Of a DNA stretch of 64,000 nt, positions 27,666-35,371 are shown in pieces (position 1 is the stretch's first letter; each line of letters starts with the position of its first letter). A program made the position numbers and the translations under genes. The notes beneath the pieces were generated by a model. That model worked only from the letters and a program-made list of their open reading frames with translations, did not search any database and was not told the origin of the DNA. The DNA comes from Halogeometricum limi (GTDB lineage Archaea > Halobacteriota > Halobacteria > Halobacteriales > Haloferacaceae), in the NCBI RefSeq assembly GCF_900115785.1, contig NZ_FOYS01000001.1, forward strand, positions 310,001 through 374,000, written 5' to 3'.

Positions 27666-28445
27666 ATGGAGTACGACTGTACGACGGACGTCGCCGCCGG
27701 AACGACGCTGGTGACGGTTCGCGTCCGCAACGACGCCGCCGTCGACCGCCGAGTGAGCGTGCGAAACACACTCTCCGGACCGGTGCTTCCGCCGCGACGT
27801 GAAGGCGTTCCCGAACGCGGGTGGGACGAGGAGGGGTTCGTCGGCGTCGTCGACGCGGAGAGCGAACGAACGTTCGGGTACGCCTGTCCCGTCGTCGAAG
27901 CGTGTGCGGACCCCGTCTCGGTCGAGTCCCTCGGCCGCGTGGACGGCGAGTCGGGGACCGACCTCGAAGCCGCGGCGGTTCGACGGTTGGGCCGGGCGCG
28001 CCCGCCCGCCGACGCGGTGCCGACATCTGCCGACGCCGTACCGGCGTCCGGCGACGCGGTACCGACGCGTGATTCGAACGCCGACCGGTGCGTTCCCGAC
28101 CGAGAGTCTCGACGGCACGACGACGCCGAGAGCGACGCGGCGACGGTCGACGAGTTCGCGGAGTCGCCCTCGGCGAATCGCGCCTCCGAACGCGTCGACC
28201 CGGTCGAGTCGTGGCTCGCGAACGTCGAGTCGCGCGCCGCGCGGGCGGAACGACTGACGGACGCGACTGCCGCCGACGCGGCCGCCGTGTTAGAGACCGA
28301 CGCGGATATCTCGGCCCTCCCGGCCGCCGTCGACGCCGACGAGGCGGCGCTTCGGTCGTTCGCCCGACGGGCTACCGCTCTCGCCGACAGACTCGCCGAG
28401 ACGGACCCCGAACCCGCCGTCGACGCCCTCGCGGAGGCGCTGTGA
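27666..28445 (+). CDS. Unknown haloarchaeal protein coupled to MinD
   Basis: A 259-residue very acidic protein. The first 80 or so residues form a beta-rich domain (MEYDCTTDVAAGTTLVTVRVRNDA ... RVSVRNTLSGPVLPP). A Pro/Ala/Asp linker holds a short imperfect repeat, ADAVPTS-ADAVPAS-GDAVPTR (about 117-137). The C-terminal 90 residues are helical (WLANVESRAARAERLTD). Its stop overlaps the minD GTG by four bases (28442-28445). The coupling suggests that it acts with MinD; no biochemical function is known to me. Confidence 0.75.
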   Translation: MEYDCTTDVAAGTTLVTVRVRNDAAVDRRVSVRNTLSGPVLPPRREGVPERGWDEEGFVGVVDAESERTFGYACPVVEACADPVSVESLGRVDGESGTDLEAAAVRRLGRARPPADAVPTSADAVPASGDAVPTRDSNADRCVPDRESRRHDDAESDAATVDEFAESPSANRASERVDPVESWLANVESRAARAERLTDATAADAAAVLETDADISALPAAVDADEAALRSFARRATALADRLAETDPEPAVDALAEAL

Positions 28446-29107
28446 TACTCGCGGTGACGGGCGGGAAAGGCGGCGTCGGCAAGTCGACGCTCTCTTTCGA
28501 ACTCGGCGCGGCGCTGGACGCCGTCGTCGTCGACGCGGACGTCGGCATGGCCGACCTGCCGACCGGACCGGGACCCGACCTCCACGACGTCCTCGGCGGC
28601 CGCGCCGACGCCGTCGAAGCCGTGCGCGAGGGCGGACCGGTGCGACTTCTCCCGTGCGGTCGCTCGCTCGCCGGTGCCCGCGCCGCCGACGTCCGACGGT
28701 TGGGCGAGGCCCTCCGCGCGGTCGAAGCGGCCTACGACACCGTCGTCGTCGACTGCCCCGCCGGGATGAGAGCGGACGCGGGCGTCCCACTCGCGGCCGC
28801 CGACGCCTGCGTCGTCGTCGCCTCGCCGCAGGAGTACGCCCTCGCCGACGCCGTCCGAACGCGCGAGTTGGCGCGCGAACTCGACGCCGGCCTCGTCGCC
28901 GTCGCGGTCAACCGCGTCGTCGGCGACGCACCCGAGGCCGTGTTCGAGGACGTTCTCGGCGCACCCGTCGTCAGCGTCCCCACCGACCCGCGGGTCGGCC
29001 GCGCCGTCGAGACGGGTCGTCCCGTCTGCCGCGTCGCTCCGACCAGTCGCGCCGGACGAGCGGTCTCGTCGCTCGCGCGTGCGGTCGACCGTTGCTCGAC
29101 GGTCTGA
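28442..29107 (+). CDS. minD: MinD/ParA-family ATPase
   Basis: A 221-residue deviant-Walker ATPase. The P-loop GGKGGVGKST has both signature Lys9 and Lys14; switch I is VVVDADVGMADL and Walker B is TVVVDCPAG. Such proteins dimerise with ATP and position cargo on membranes or the nucleoid. No C-terminal amphipathic membrane helix is obvious. GTG start overlaps the upstream stop codon. From memory it corresponds to one of the four MinD homologues of H. volcanii (MinD1); these influence positioning of archaella or chemosensory arrays rather than of FtsZ. Confidence 0.9.
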   Translation: MILAVTGGKGGVGKSTLSFELGAALDAVVVDADVGMADLPTGPGPDLHDVLGGRADAVEAVREGGPVRLLPCGRSLAGARAADVRRLGEALRAVEAAYDTVVVDCPAGMRADAGVPLAAADACVVVASPQEYALADAVRTRELARELDAGLVAVAVNRVVGDAPEAVFEDVLGAPVVSVPTDPRVGRAVETGRPVCRVAPTSRAGRAVSSLARAVDRCSTV

Positions 29108-29252
29108 GGTTCTTCGGGACCGAAGCGGAGGCGACGCTCTCGCGCGACCGTCGGTTCTCGGCCGACGCGTCGCTCGGACGGTGACGGACTCGCTCCGGAG
29201 AAACAGACTCGTTCGGTCGTCGGCGGTCAGCGTGCGGCGTGGTGTCGGTCGC

Positions 29253-30146
29253 TCATTCTTCGTCGCGGAGTGCGACGTACGTCTTCCGGAGGGTAACGGG
29301 AGTCACGTCGGCCACGTCGGCGACGTCGGCCTGCGTCACGCCGGCGTCGAAGTCGCGCGCGGCGGTGTAGAGACAACCGGCGGCGACGCCGCTCGGGTTT
29401 CGACCGACGGCGAGGCCGGACTCTGCGGCCTCGGTCGCGTACTCGCGGGCGCGGGACTCGACGTCGCGCGAGAGGTCCAGTCGAGTCGCGAAGCGCGGGA
29501 CGTACTCCACGGGGTCGATGGGGCCGACGGGGAGGCCGAGGTCACGGTTCAGCGCGTCGTACGCGGCGGTCTGTTCGGCCTCCGTCGCCTTCGCTTCGGC
29601 GACGACTTCGCCGACGGTCCGGGAGACGTTGACGACGCGGCAGGCGGCGTAGACGCAGGCGGCGGCGAAGCCTTCGAGCGAGCGACCGCAGAGCAGGTCT
29701 TCGTTCTGCGCCGACGTGAACAGCGAACAGGCGTGGTCGCGGATACGGTCCGGGAGCGACAGAGCGCTCGTCAGGCGGCGAATCTCGGTGAACGCGTACA
29801 CCTGGTTTCGCTCGCGTTTGGTGGAGATTCGAGCGCGGTTGTGCTGACGACGCATGCGGGCGAGTCGGCGGCGCTTGCGACCCTTGACACGGGTCGACCG
29901 GCCGATTTCGGTCGACAGGCCGCGGTCGTGACGCGACCGGGTGAGCGGTGCGCCCGTGCGTTTCGGGTTCCGGTCGTCGTCCGCGAACGAGCGCCACTCG
30001 GGACCGTGGTCGATGTGGTACTCGTCGACGACGAGTCCGCAGTCGCCGCAGACCGTCTCGGATCCGTCGGCGCGCAGGCGGCCGTCGCATTCGGGGCAGG
30101 TGTTCGTCGGCGTCGCGTCGTCGGCGGAGCGTGCTTCACTCATCAC
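29253..30146 (-). CDS. tfb: Transcription initiation factor IIB (TFB)
   Basis: A 297-residue TFB with an N-terminal zinc ribbon (CPECDGRLRADGSETVCGDCG, about 18-38), the B-finger/linker EWRSFADDDRNPKRTGAPL, and two cyclin repeats. It bridges TBP at the TATA/BRE and RNA polymerase. Haloarchaea carry several TFBs that select different promoters; which paralogue this is cannot be decided. A TATA box 25-32 nt upstream of the ATG indicates a leaderless message. Confidence 0.95.
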   Translation of the reverse strand: MMSEARSADDATPTNTCPECDGRLRADGSETVCGDCGLVVDEYHIDHGPEWRSFADDDRNPKRTGAPLTRSRHDRGLSTEIGRSTRVKGRKRRRLARMRRQHNRARISTKRERNQVYAFTEIRRLTSALSLPDRIRDHACSLFTSAQNEDLLCGRSLEGFAAACVYAACRVVNVSRTVGEVVAEAKATEAEQTAAYDALNRDLGLPVGPIDPVEYVPRFATRLDLSRDVESRAREYATEAAESGLAVGRNPSGVAAGCLYTAARDFDAGVTQADVADVADVTPVTLRKTYVALRDEE

Positions 30147-30170
30147 AATTGAAACTCGGGCCCGATGGAG

Positions 30171-30178
30171 TATTTAAA
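30171..30178 (-). promoter_or_regulatory. TATA box of tfb
   Basis: TTTAAATA on the minus strand, 25-32 nt ahead of the tfb start at 30146: strong consensus and leaderless spacing. Confidence 0.75.
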
Positions 30179-30220
30179 CACGGGAGAATTCACCCTTCGG
30201 ACTCCGATTCGGGCGGGTAC

Positions 30221-30259
30221 AACCTACCGGTGACCGGTAGGTTTCGTTCTCACGAACGA
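30221..30259. promoter_or_regulatory. Two adjacent perfect inverted repeats between tfb and the next gene
   Basis: AACCTACCGGT (30221-30231) and ACCGGTAGGTT (30233-30243) form a perfect 11-bp inverted repeat around a single G. It is followed at once by TCGTTC (30244-30249), TCAC, GAACGA (30254-30259). Both lie 46-84 nt ahead of the gene at 30305 and 75-113 nt ahead of tfb. Candidate operators for an unknown dimeric regulator. Confidence 0.55.
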
Positions 30260-30304
30260 TATCGACCAAAAACGTTTACGGGGATGTCGAAGTAGCAGCG
30301 AGTA

Positions 30305-30829
30305 ATGGGACTGGCCGATATCGCATCTGACGTGGGGGTGACGACGACCAGACAGGACGAACGCGGCGTCGCGACGGTGGACGACACCGGCGTCGACCTA
30401 GACGCTCGACTTCGCGAACACGCGGACGAGTTGCCGTGCACACCCGAAGCGGCGGCGACCGTCCTCGAACGGCACGCGGCCGGGGAGAGCGCCGGCGACG
30501 CCGGGCGCGCGGCGGTCGTCGCGCCCGTGACGGCGGCGAAGGTGCTCCACCGCGCGGGCATCGAGGGGGTCACACCGCTCGCGCCGACGGCCCGGCGGAT
30601 ACTCCGCGACTGGCTCACCGGTCGACTCTCGCGCGCGGACGCGCTCGAACTCACTGGTGCGGACGACGCGGAGTTCTCTCTCGCGGCGTACGTCGAGACG
30701 CACGACCCGATTCCGGAACTCGCCGACGCGACGCGGCGCGACGCGGCGCAGTCGCTCGGAAGCGACGCACTGGTCGAGAAACGCGAGGCGCTCGCCGAGA
30801 CGATGAGCGCCTCGACCGACCTGTTCTGA
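30305..30829 (+). CDS. Unknown haloarchaeal protein between tfb and a ParA-like gene
   Basis: A 174-residue acidic helical protein (MGLADIASDVGVTTTRQDERG ...). The segment CTPEAAATVLERHAAGESAGDAGRAAVVAPVTAAKVLHRAG could be an HTH-like helical pair, and a second helical pair follows (RILRDWLTGRLSRADALELTGADDAEFSLAAYVE). Function unknown; DNA binding is a guess from the helix pattern. Divergent from tfb, with inverted repeats between them, and convergent with the ParA-like gene. Confidence 0.7.
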   Translation: MGLADIASDVGVTTTRQDERGVATVDDTGVDLDARLREHADELPCTPEAAATVLERHAAGESAGDAGRAAVVAPVTAAKVLHRAGIEGVTPLAPTARRILRDWLTGRLSRADALELTGADDAEFSLAAYVETHDPIPELADATRRDAAQSLGSDALVEKREALAETMSASTDLF

Positions 30830-30861
30830 CGGTTCTTCGCCGTTCTCTCCGCGCGCGGCGG

Positions 30862-31689
30862 TTACTTCACGTAGCGCTCGACGCCGGAGAGGAGTCCACC
30901 GCGGCCGAACGCCGCCCCCACGTCTCGGCCGACTGTCGCGGCGACGAGTTCGACCACGCCCTCGGTGAACGCGCCGTCGCCGCCCACGCAGGCCGGGACC
31001 GAACGCGGGTCTTCGACGCCCGATTCGGGCAGTTCGCAGTCGGCGGCCTCGAACGACCCGCGCGTGGCGACGACGACGTCGGCCTCGCTCCCGACGTGTG
31101 CGAGGCGGGTCCGCATCCGCTGTGCGGCGTCCGCGCCGCGCGTCGTCCCCGGCGCGACGAGGACGACGCGGTCGGCGGCGTTCACGGCCGCGACGGCCTG
31201 ATTCGCGGCTATCGGGGGCGCGTCGACGAGCACGTAGTCGAAGCGGTTCGCCGCGTCGGCGAGGCGCGATTCGAGCCGTCTCGCGGCGTCGGGCGTCTTC
31301 GCGCGCGCGAATCGCTCGAACGGCGCGAACGTCGGGCAGGCGACGACGCGACCCTCGACTTCCCAGTCGAGCGTCGTCAACCCCTCCGAGAGGGGGGCGT
31401 CTGACGCGTCGGTGAGGAGGGCGGTCAGGTCCGTGGCTAGCTGTCCGTCGACGTGGGCCGCGACGCCCTGTGTCGCGAACGCGGCGTCGAACACGGCGAT
31501 GTCAGCACCGTCGACGGCGAGGGCCGCGGCGACTTCGAGCGTGCTTCGCGTCGTCCCCGCACCGCCCGTCGCGCCGACGAAGGTGACGACGGTTGGCTCT
31601 CCCGTTCGCCCGTCGCCGACGTCGTCGACGTCTGCGCCTTCGCTGTCTCCCGTGGTACCCTCGCTCGCTTCGGTGTCGGTCGCGTCCAT
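30862..31689 (-). CDS. MinD/ParA-like protein with a lysine-less P-loop
   Basis: A 275-residue protein of the MinD/ParA fold with a 30-residue acidic N-terminal tail. The P-loop reads VGATGGAGTTRST (38-50): Thr41 and Thr46 replace the two lysines that bind and hydrolyse ATP in MinD. Switch I (VFDAAFATQGVAAHVDG) and Walker B (YVLVDAPPIAANQ) remain recognisable. It resembles CpaE-like or pseudo-ATPase members that bind nucleotide weakly or act as partners of active MinD. The true MinD lies 1.8 kb away. Start ATG at 31687-31689. Confidence 0.85.
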   Translation of the reverse strand: MDATDTEASEGTTGDSEGADVDDVGDGRTGEPTVVTFVGATGGAGTTRSTLEVAAALAVDGADIAVFDAAFATQGVAAHVDGQLATDLTALLTDASDAPLSEGLTTLDWEVEGRVVACPTFAPFERFARAKTPDAARRLESRLADAANRFDYVLVDAPPIAANQAVAAVNAADRVVLVAPGTTRGADAAQRMRTRLAHVGSEADVVVATRGSFEAADCELPESGVEDPRSVPACVGGDGAFTEGVVELVAATVGRDVGAAFGRGGLLSGVERYVK

Positions 31690-31780
31690 ATCTCGCGGTG
31701 GCCGCGCCCTCGTACCTAAACCATCCGGTACGCGTGAACTTCTGTCAGAAAATTATGTCTGCGACGACTCGACTTCTCGC

Positions 31781-33367
31781 CTACCGCGGAATCGGCACCT
31801 CCACCAGCGACATCTCGTCGCTCTCGACGGCCGTCTCCAGCGTCGAGGCCACCTCGTCCCACGTCTCGGGCCGATAGCTCTCGATGCCGAAGCTCTCGGC
31901 GAACCGCTGGAAGTCGGGGTTGGTCAACTCCGTGCCGAAGTGTTCGCCCGTGTGTTCTTCCTGCTTCTCGGAGATGAGGCCGTAGTCGTCGTCGACGAAG
32001 AGCAGGATGGTAAAGCCGCAGTCGAGGCGGGTGGCCGTCTCTATCTCGGCGGCGTTCATGAGAAAGCCGCCGTCGCCGGTGGCGACGACGACGTTCGAGT
32101 CAACCGCGAGGTCGGCGGCGACGCCGCCGGGGACGGCGATGCCCATCGTCGCGAGACCGTTCGAGATGATGCAGGTGTTCGGTTCGTACGTCGGGTAGCG
32201 CTTCGCGATGGTCATCTTGTGGCTCCCGACGTCGGAGACGAGGACGTCGTCGTCGGCCATCGTCTCGCGGAGGTACGGGAGGGTGCCGGCGACGGAGAGG
32301 GGGTCGTCGGCGTCGGGTTTCGCCATCGCGTCGTCGACGATGGCCTCGCGGTAGGACGAACACCACTCGGGGCCGTGGACGCCCTCCAGACGGTCGGCCA
32401 ACGCCTCCAGCGTGGCCGAGATGTCGGCGACGACTTCCACGTCGGGGTTGTAGTGTTCGTACACCTCGGCGGGTTCGTGGTCGACGTGGACGATATCGGT
32501 TCCCAAGTCCTCGTTCCACGACTTCGGGTCGTGTTCGGCGATGTCGTAGCCGACGGCGACGACGCAGTCGGCGCGTTCGATGGCCTCGGCCGCCTCGCCG
32601 TTCGGCCCGGAGTCGAGCGTCATGAGCGAGTTGTCGAGGCGGTCCGACACGGCGCCCTTGCCCATGTAGGTGGCGGCGACGGGGATGCCGGCGCGTTCGA
32701 CGAGTTCGCGGAGGGCCTCGGCGGCGCGGGTGCGGACGGCGCCGTTGCCCGCGAGGACGATGGGCGCCTCGGCGTCGTTCAGCAGTTCCGCGGCCCGGTC
32801 GACCGACGGCCCGTCCGGGTTCGCCCGGCGGACCGGTTCGCGCGTCGGGAGGGGTTCGGCGTCGTCGTCCATCTCGGCGGCGGCGACGTCCTCGGGGAAC
32901 TCGATGTGGGTCGCCCCCGGTTTCTCGTACTCGGCGAGTTTGAACGCCTTGCGGACCGACTCGCCGATGGTCTCGGCTTCGGCTATCTGGGTGTTCCACT
33001 TCGTCACCGGTTCGAACATCCCGACGATGTCCAGCGCTTGGTGGCTCTCTTTGTGGAGTCGTTCGCGCCCGCCCTGTCCGGTAATGGCGACGAGCGGTGA
33101 CTTGTCGAGGTGAGCGTCGGCGACGCCGGTGAGGAGGTTCGTCGCACCGGGGCCGAGCGTCGAGAGGCAGACGCCCGCCTCGCCGGTGAGGCGGCCGTGC
33201 ACGTCGGCCATGAACGCCGCGCCCTGCTCGTGGCGGACGGGGACGAACCGGATGTCGGACTCGCGAAGCGAGAACAGCAGGTCTTCGAGTTCCTCGCCGG
33301 GCAGGCCGAACACGTTCTCGACGCCCTCGGCCTCCAGGCATCGGACGAGGAGGTCGGACGCTTTCAT
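31781..33367 (-). CDS. Acetolactate synthase-like thiamine-diphosphate enzyme (large subunit type)
   Basis: A 528-residue ThDP-dependent enzyme with Pyr, central and PP domains. The catalytic Glu47 is in VRHEQGAAFMAD, and the ThDP motif runs from GDGGFLMNAAEI to VDDDYGLI. FGTELTNPDFQRFAESFGI is typical of acetolactate synthases. No regulatory small subunit is adjacent, which fits a catabolic (AlsS-like) or orphan enzyme; sulfopyruvate or benzoylformate decarboxylases are alternatives. The ATG at 33365-33367 (MKASDLLVRCLEAEGV) is preferred to an in-frame GTG three codons upstream. Confidence 0.87.
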   Translation of the reverse strand: MKASDLLVRCLEAEGVENVFGLPGEELEDLLFSLRESDIRFVPVRHEQGAAFMADVHGRLTGEAGVCLSTLGPGATNLLTGVADAHLDKSPLVAITGQGGRERLHKESHQALDIVGMFEPVTKWNTQIAEAETIGESVRKAFKLAEYEKPGATHIEFPEDVAAAEMDDDAEPLPTREPVRRANPDGPSVDRAAELLNDAEAPIVLAGNGAVRTRAAEALRELVERAGIPVAATYMGKGAVSDRLDNSLMTLDSGPNGEAAEAIERADCVVAVGYDIAEHDPKSWNEDLGTDIVHVDHEPAEVYEHYNPDVEVVADISATLEALADRLEGVHGPEWCSSYREAIVDDAMAKPDADDPLSVAGTLPYLRETMADDDVLVSDVGSHKMTIAKRYPTYEPNTCIISNGLATMGIAVPGGVAADLAVDSNVVVATGDGGFLMNAAEIETATRLDCGFTILLFVDDDYGLISEKQEEHTGEHFGTELTNPDFQRFAESFGIESYRPETWDEVASTLETAVESDEMSLVEVPIPR

Positions 33368-33523
33368 CGCGACCACGCGGCCCGTTTCGGCGCGGTCGGA
33401 CGCACACGAACGACGGTCTCGGCGGCGTGATTCGGTTCCATGTCGGAGACGACGGACGGACGTGCAAAGAACGTAGTTGCCGATTGCGGTGAGTCTCCGT
33501 CGCGTCGCTCTCTCGGCGCGCGG

Positions 33524-33943
33524 CTATCCTTCGATGCTGTCGGCGATGTCGTCCAGTTCCTCGTCCGAGAGGTCGGGTTTCGCGCCCGCGACGGCGTGGA
33601 TGGGGCCGCCGCCGTCACCTTCGAACCGGGGGACGAGGTGGACGTGGACGTGCGGCACCTCCTGTCCGGCGGCCTCGCCGTCGTTGACGCCGACCGTGAG
33701 GCCGTCGGCGTCGACGGCGTCCTCCACGCGCGGCGCGAGTTCGTCGACGGCGGCCCACACGTCGGCGGCCACGTCGTCCGGGAGGTCACGGAGTCGTCGG
33801 TGCGCTTCCTTCGGGACGACGAGGGTGTGGCCGGGCGCGAGTGGGTTCGCGTCGAGGAACGCGAGGACGGTGTCGGTCTCGTAGACGACGCGGGCGGGGA
33901 TGTCGCCGGAGACGATACGCTCGAAGATGGTGGGTTCGCTCAT
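33524..33943 (-). CDS. HIT-family nucleotide hydrolase
   Basis: A 139-residue histidine-triad protein. The motif HVHVHLVP supplies the catalytic His; N-terminal TIFERIVSGDIPARVVYETDTVLAFLD and GHTLVVPKEAH are standard for the HINT/PKCI branch. These enzymes cleave adenosine phosphoramidates or dinucleotide polyphosphates. The ATG at 33941-33943 gives MSEPTIFERI. It lies 156 nt upstream of the acetolactate synthase gene on the same strand, so co-transcription is possible. Confidence 0.93.
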   Translation of the reverse strand: MSEPTIFERIVSGDIPARVVYETDTVLAFLDANPLAPGHTLVVPKEAHRRLRDLPDDVAADVWAAVDELAPRVEDAVDADGLTVGVNDGEAAGQEVPHVHVHLVPRFEGDGGGPIHAVAGAKPDLSDEELDDIADSIEG

Positions 33944-34244
33944 GTGCGGTTCGTGGCGCGGATTCGGCAAGTAGGTTCGGGTCCGTGGCGTCACGAGGTC
34001 CGTTTTTCCGACGACAGTCGCGTCCGACAGGCGACGAGTTCGCGACGGCGATAGTCGGATTCGAAGACGGACCCCGATATCGAATCTCGGAGTGCCGACG
34101 ACTCGGTCCCCTCCTCGCCACCGAGAGGGCCGTGCTCATCTGTCATTGTTCATCTACTTCGCGACATAAGTGATAACCAATGAGGCACATTACTATATCC
34201 GTTGTGAGCCTGATAGTAACAGTTGCTCTACGAGCAGATCGTTT
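33944..34244. other. Intergenic region between the HIT and HalOD1 genes
   Basis: About 300 bases with no convincing gene. The half next to the HalOD1 gene is AT-rich for this genome. A TATA-like TTACTATATCC lies at 34188-34198 and a small inverted repeat TGCTC-TAC-GAGCA at 34224-34236 sits 8 nt before the ATG at 34245. I see no RNA gene. Confidence 0.5.
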
Positions 34245-34601
34245 ATGACGCATGTCACCGCCGGGCCACACCTACACACCGAGTCGATAGAGTGGGACGA
34301 CACTCCCACGGAAGCCCTCTTTCGCGCCCTTTCGAAGGCCGAACTGGACGACAGACCACCCGACGTCGTACTCAACGACTTCGTCGACCCCGACGCCCTG
34401 GACAGTCTCTTTTCGGATGACCGGCCCGCGGGCCACGTCGGTATCGTCACGTTCGAGGCGTGGGGACTCCTCGTCAACGTCACCGCCGACGACGTCTCGC
34501 TCTACGAATCCGTTCCGAGTCACCTCGCGAGTGACACCGGGGCCCCGTCCGGAGCGGCCGGACGGACCGCGCGGGCGGGCGACAAATTCAAAGAAACCTG
34601 A
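34245..34601 (+). CDS. Stand-alone HalOD1 output-domain protein (copy 1)
   Basis: A 118-residue protein made almost entirely of the haloarchaeal output domain HalOD1: VAALFRAL-like helix at the start (EALFRALSKAEL), the signature VDPDALDSLFS, then GIVTFEAWGLLVNVTADDVSLYES. HalOD1 usually sits at the end of receiver or sensor proteins; as a solo protein it is probably a signalling adaptor. A disordered Ala/Gly/Arg tail follows. ATG at 34245. The domain repeats in the next gene. Confidence 0.8.
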   Translation: MTHVTAGPHLHTESIEWDDTPTEALFRALSKAELDDRPPDVVLNDFVDPDALDSLFSDDRPAGHVGIVTFEAWGLLVNVTADDVSLYESVPSHLASDTGAPSGAAGRTARAGDKFKET

Positions 34602-34778
34602 TATATCTTCTTCGCTGCGGGCACGGGTTCGAGCGATAGCGCCGTCCGACGTTCTGTTGAGGTCGACCGCCCGAGTGGCCGCGGAACTCGGCACGTTCTA
34701 GTCATTACATATGTAGCTTATGGCTTAATTTCATTACCATCTCTGTCAGGAGTATAGATAGCACAGCATAGCTCTCTG

Positions 34779-35132
34779 ATGTATCTCTACGAATTTGGTC
34801 CCCTACTCCACACGGAACGAATCGACACGGACGATAGCCCGGTCGCGGCGCTCTTTCGCGGCCTTGAAGCGGTTGACGTCCCTGTCGACGTAAGCGAGGG
34901 CTCCGTCGACGTCCTCCACGATTACATCGACCCCGGTGCGCTGGACCGTCTGTTCAGCGGTCCGCATCCGGCGCGCGACACGGGATTCGTGGTCTTCGAA
35001 CTGTGGGGCGTGGTCGTGCAGGTGACGCGACACGAAGTCGCCATCTACGACTCGCTTTCCGTCGAAGCGACGTCCGACTCGCCGTCCGACTCACTCGGTC
35101 AGCGGCAGGAAGATTCCGAAGACGAACGGTGA
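34779..35132 (+). CDS. Stand-alone HalOD1 output-domain protein (copy 2)
   Basis: A 117-residue paralogue of the preceding gene: PLLHTERIDTDDSPVAALFRGL, IDPGALDRLFSG and GFVVFELWGVVVQVTRHEVAIYDSL align position by position with copy 1. The tail is acidic. A separate TATA-like GTATAGAT at about 34752-34759 and 177 nt between the genes suggest independent transcription. Its last 42 bases overlap the end of the convergent membrane-protein gene. Confidence 0.8.
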   Translation: MYLYEFGPLLHTERIDTDDSPVAALFRGLEAVDVPVDVSEGSVDVLHDYIDPGALDRLFSGPHPARDTGFVVFELWGVVVQVTRHEVAIYDSLSVEATSDSPSDSLGQRQEDSEDER

Positions 35133-35315
35133 CAGGAGCGTGAGCGCGACGCCGAGCAGTTCCGCGTCGAAAAATAGTGTCTGCTCCCACGCGGGGAGCG
35201 GTCCGACGATGGAGGGGGCGACGAGCGTTCCGAACGCGCCGACCGCGAACAGTGCGAGTCCGGAGCCGACGCCGACTTTCGTCAACTTCTCGTAGTCGAA
35301 GCGACCGTGTGCCAT
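35091..35315 (-). CDS. Small two-helix membrane protein
   Basis: A 74-residue protein starting MAHGRFDYEKLTKVGV at the ATG 35313-35315 (an earlier in-frame ATG adds three residues). Two hydrophobic helices are visible (VGSGLALFAVGAFGTLVAP and LLGVALTLLSPFVFGIFLPL). I remember the MAHGRFDYEKLTK start as recurrent in haloarchaea; function unknown. Its 3' end overlaps the convergent HalOD1 gene by 42 nt. Confidence 0.75.
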   Translation of the reverse strand: MAHGRFDYEKLTKVGVGSGLALFAVGAFGTLVAPSIVGPLPAWEQTLFFDAELLGVALTLLSPFVFGIFLPLTE

Positions 35316-35371
35316 ACCCGACAACTCGCTCTCTCGACTATCAATTTTCTCTTCTCGCGGCGCGCACGGCG

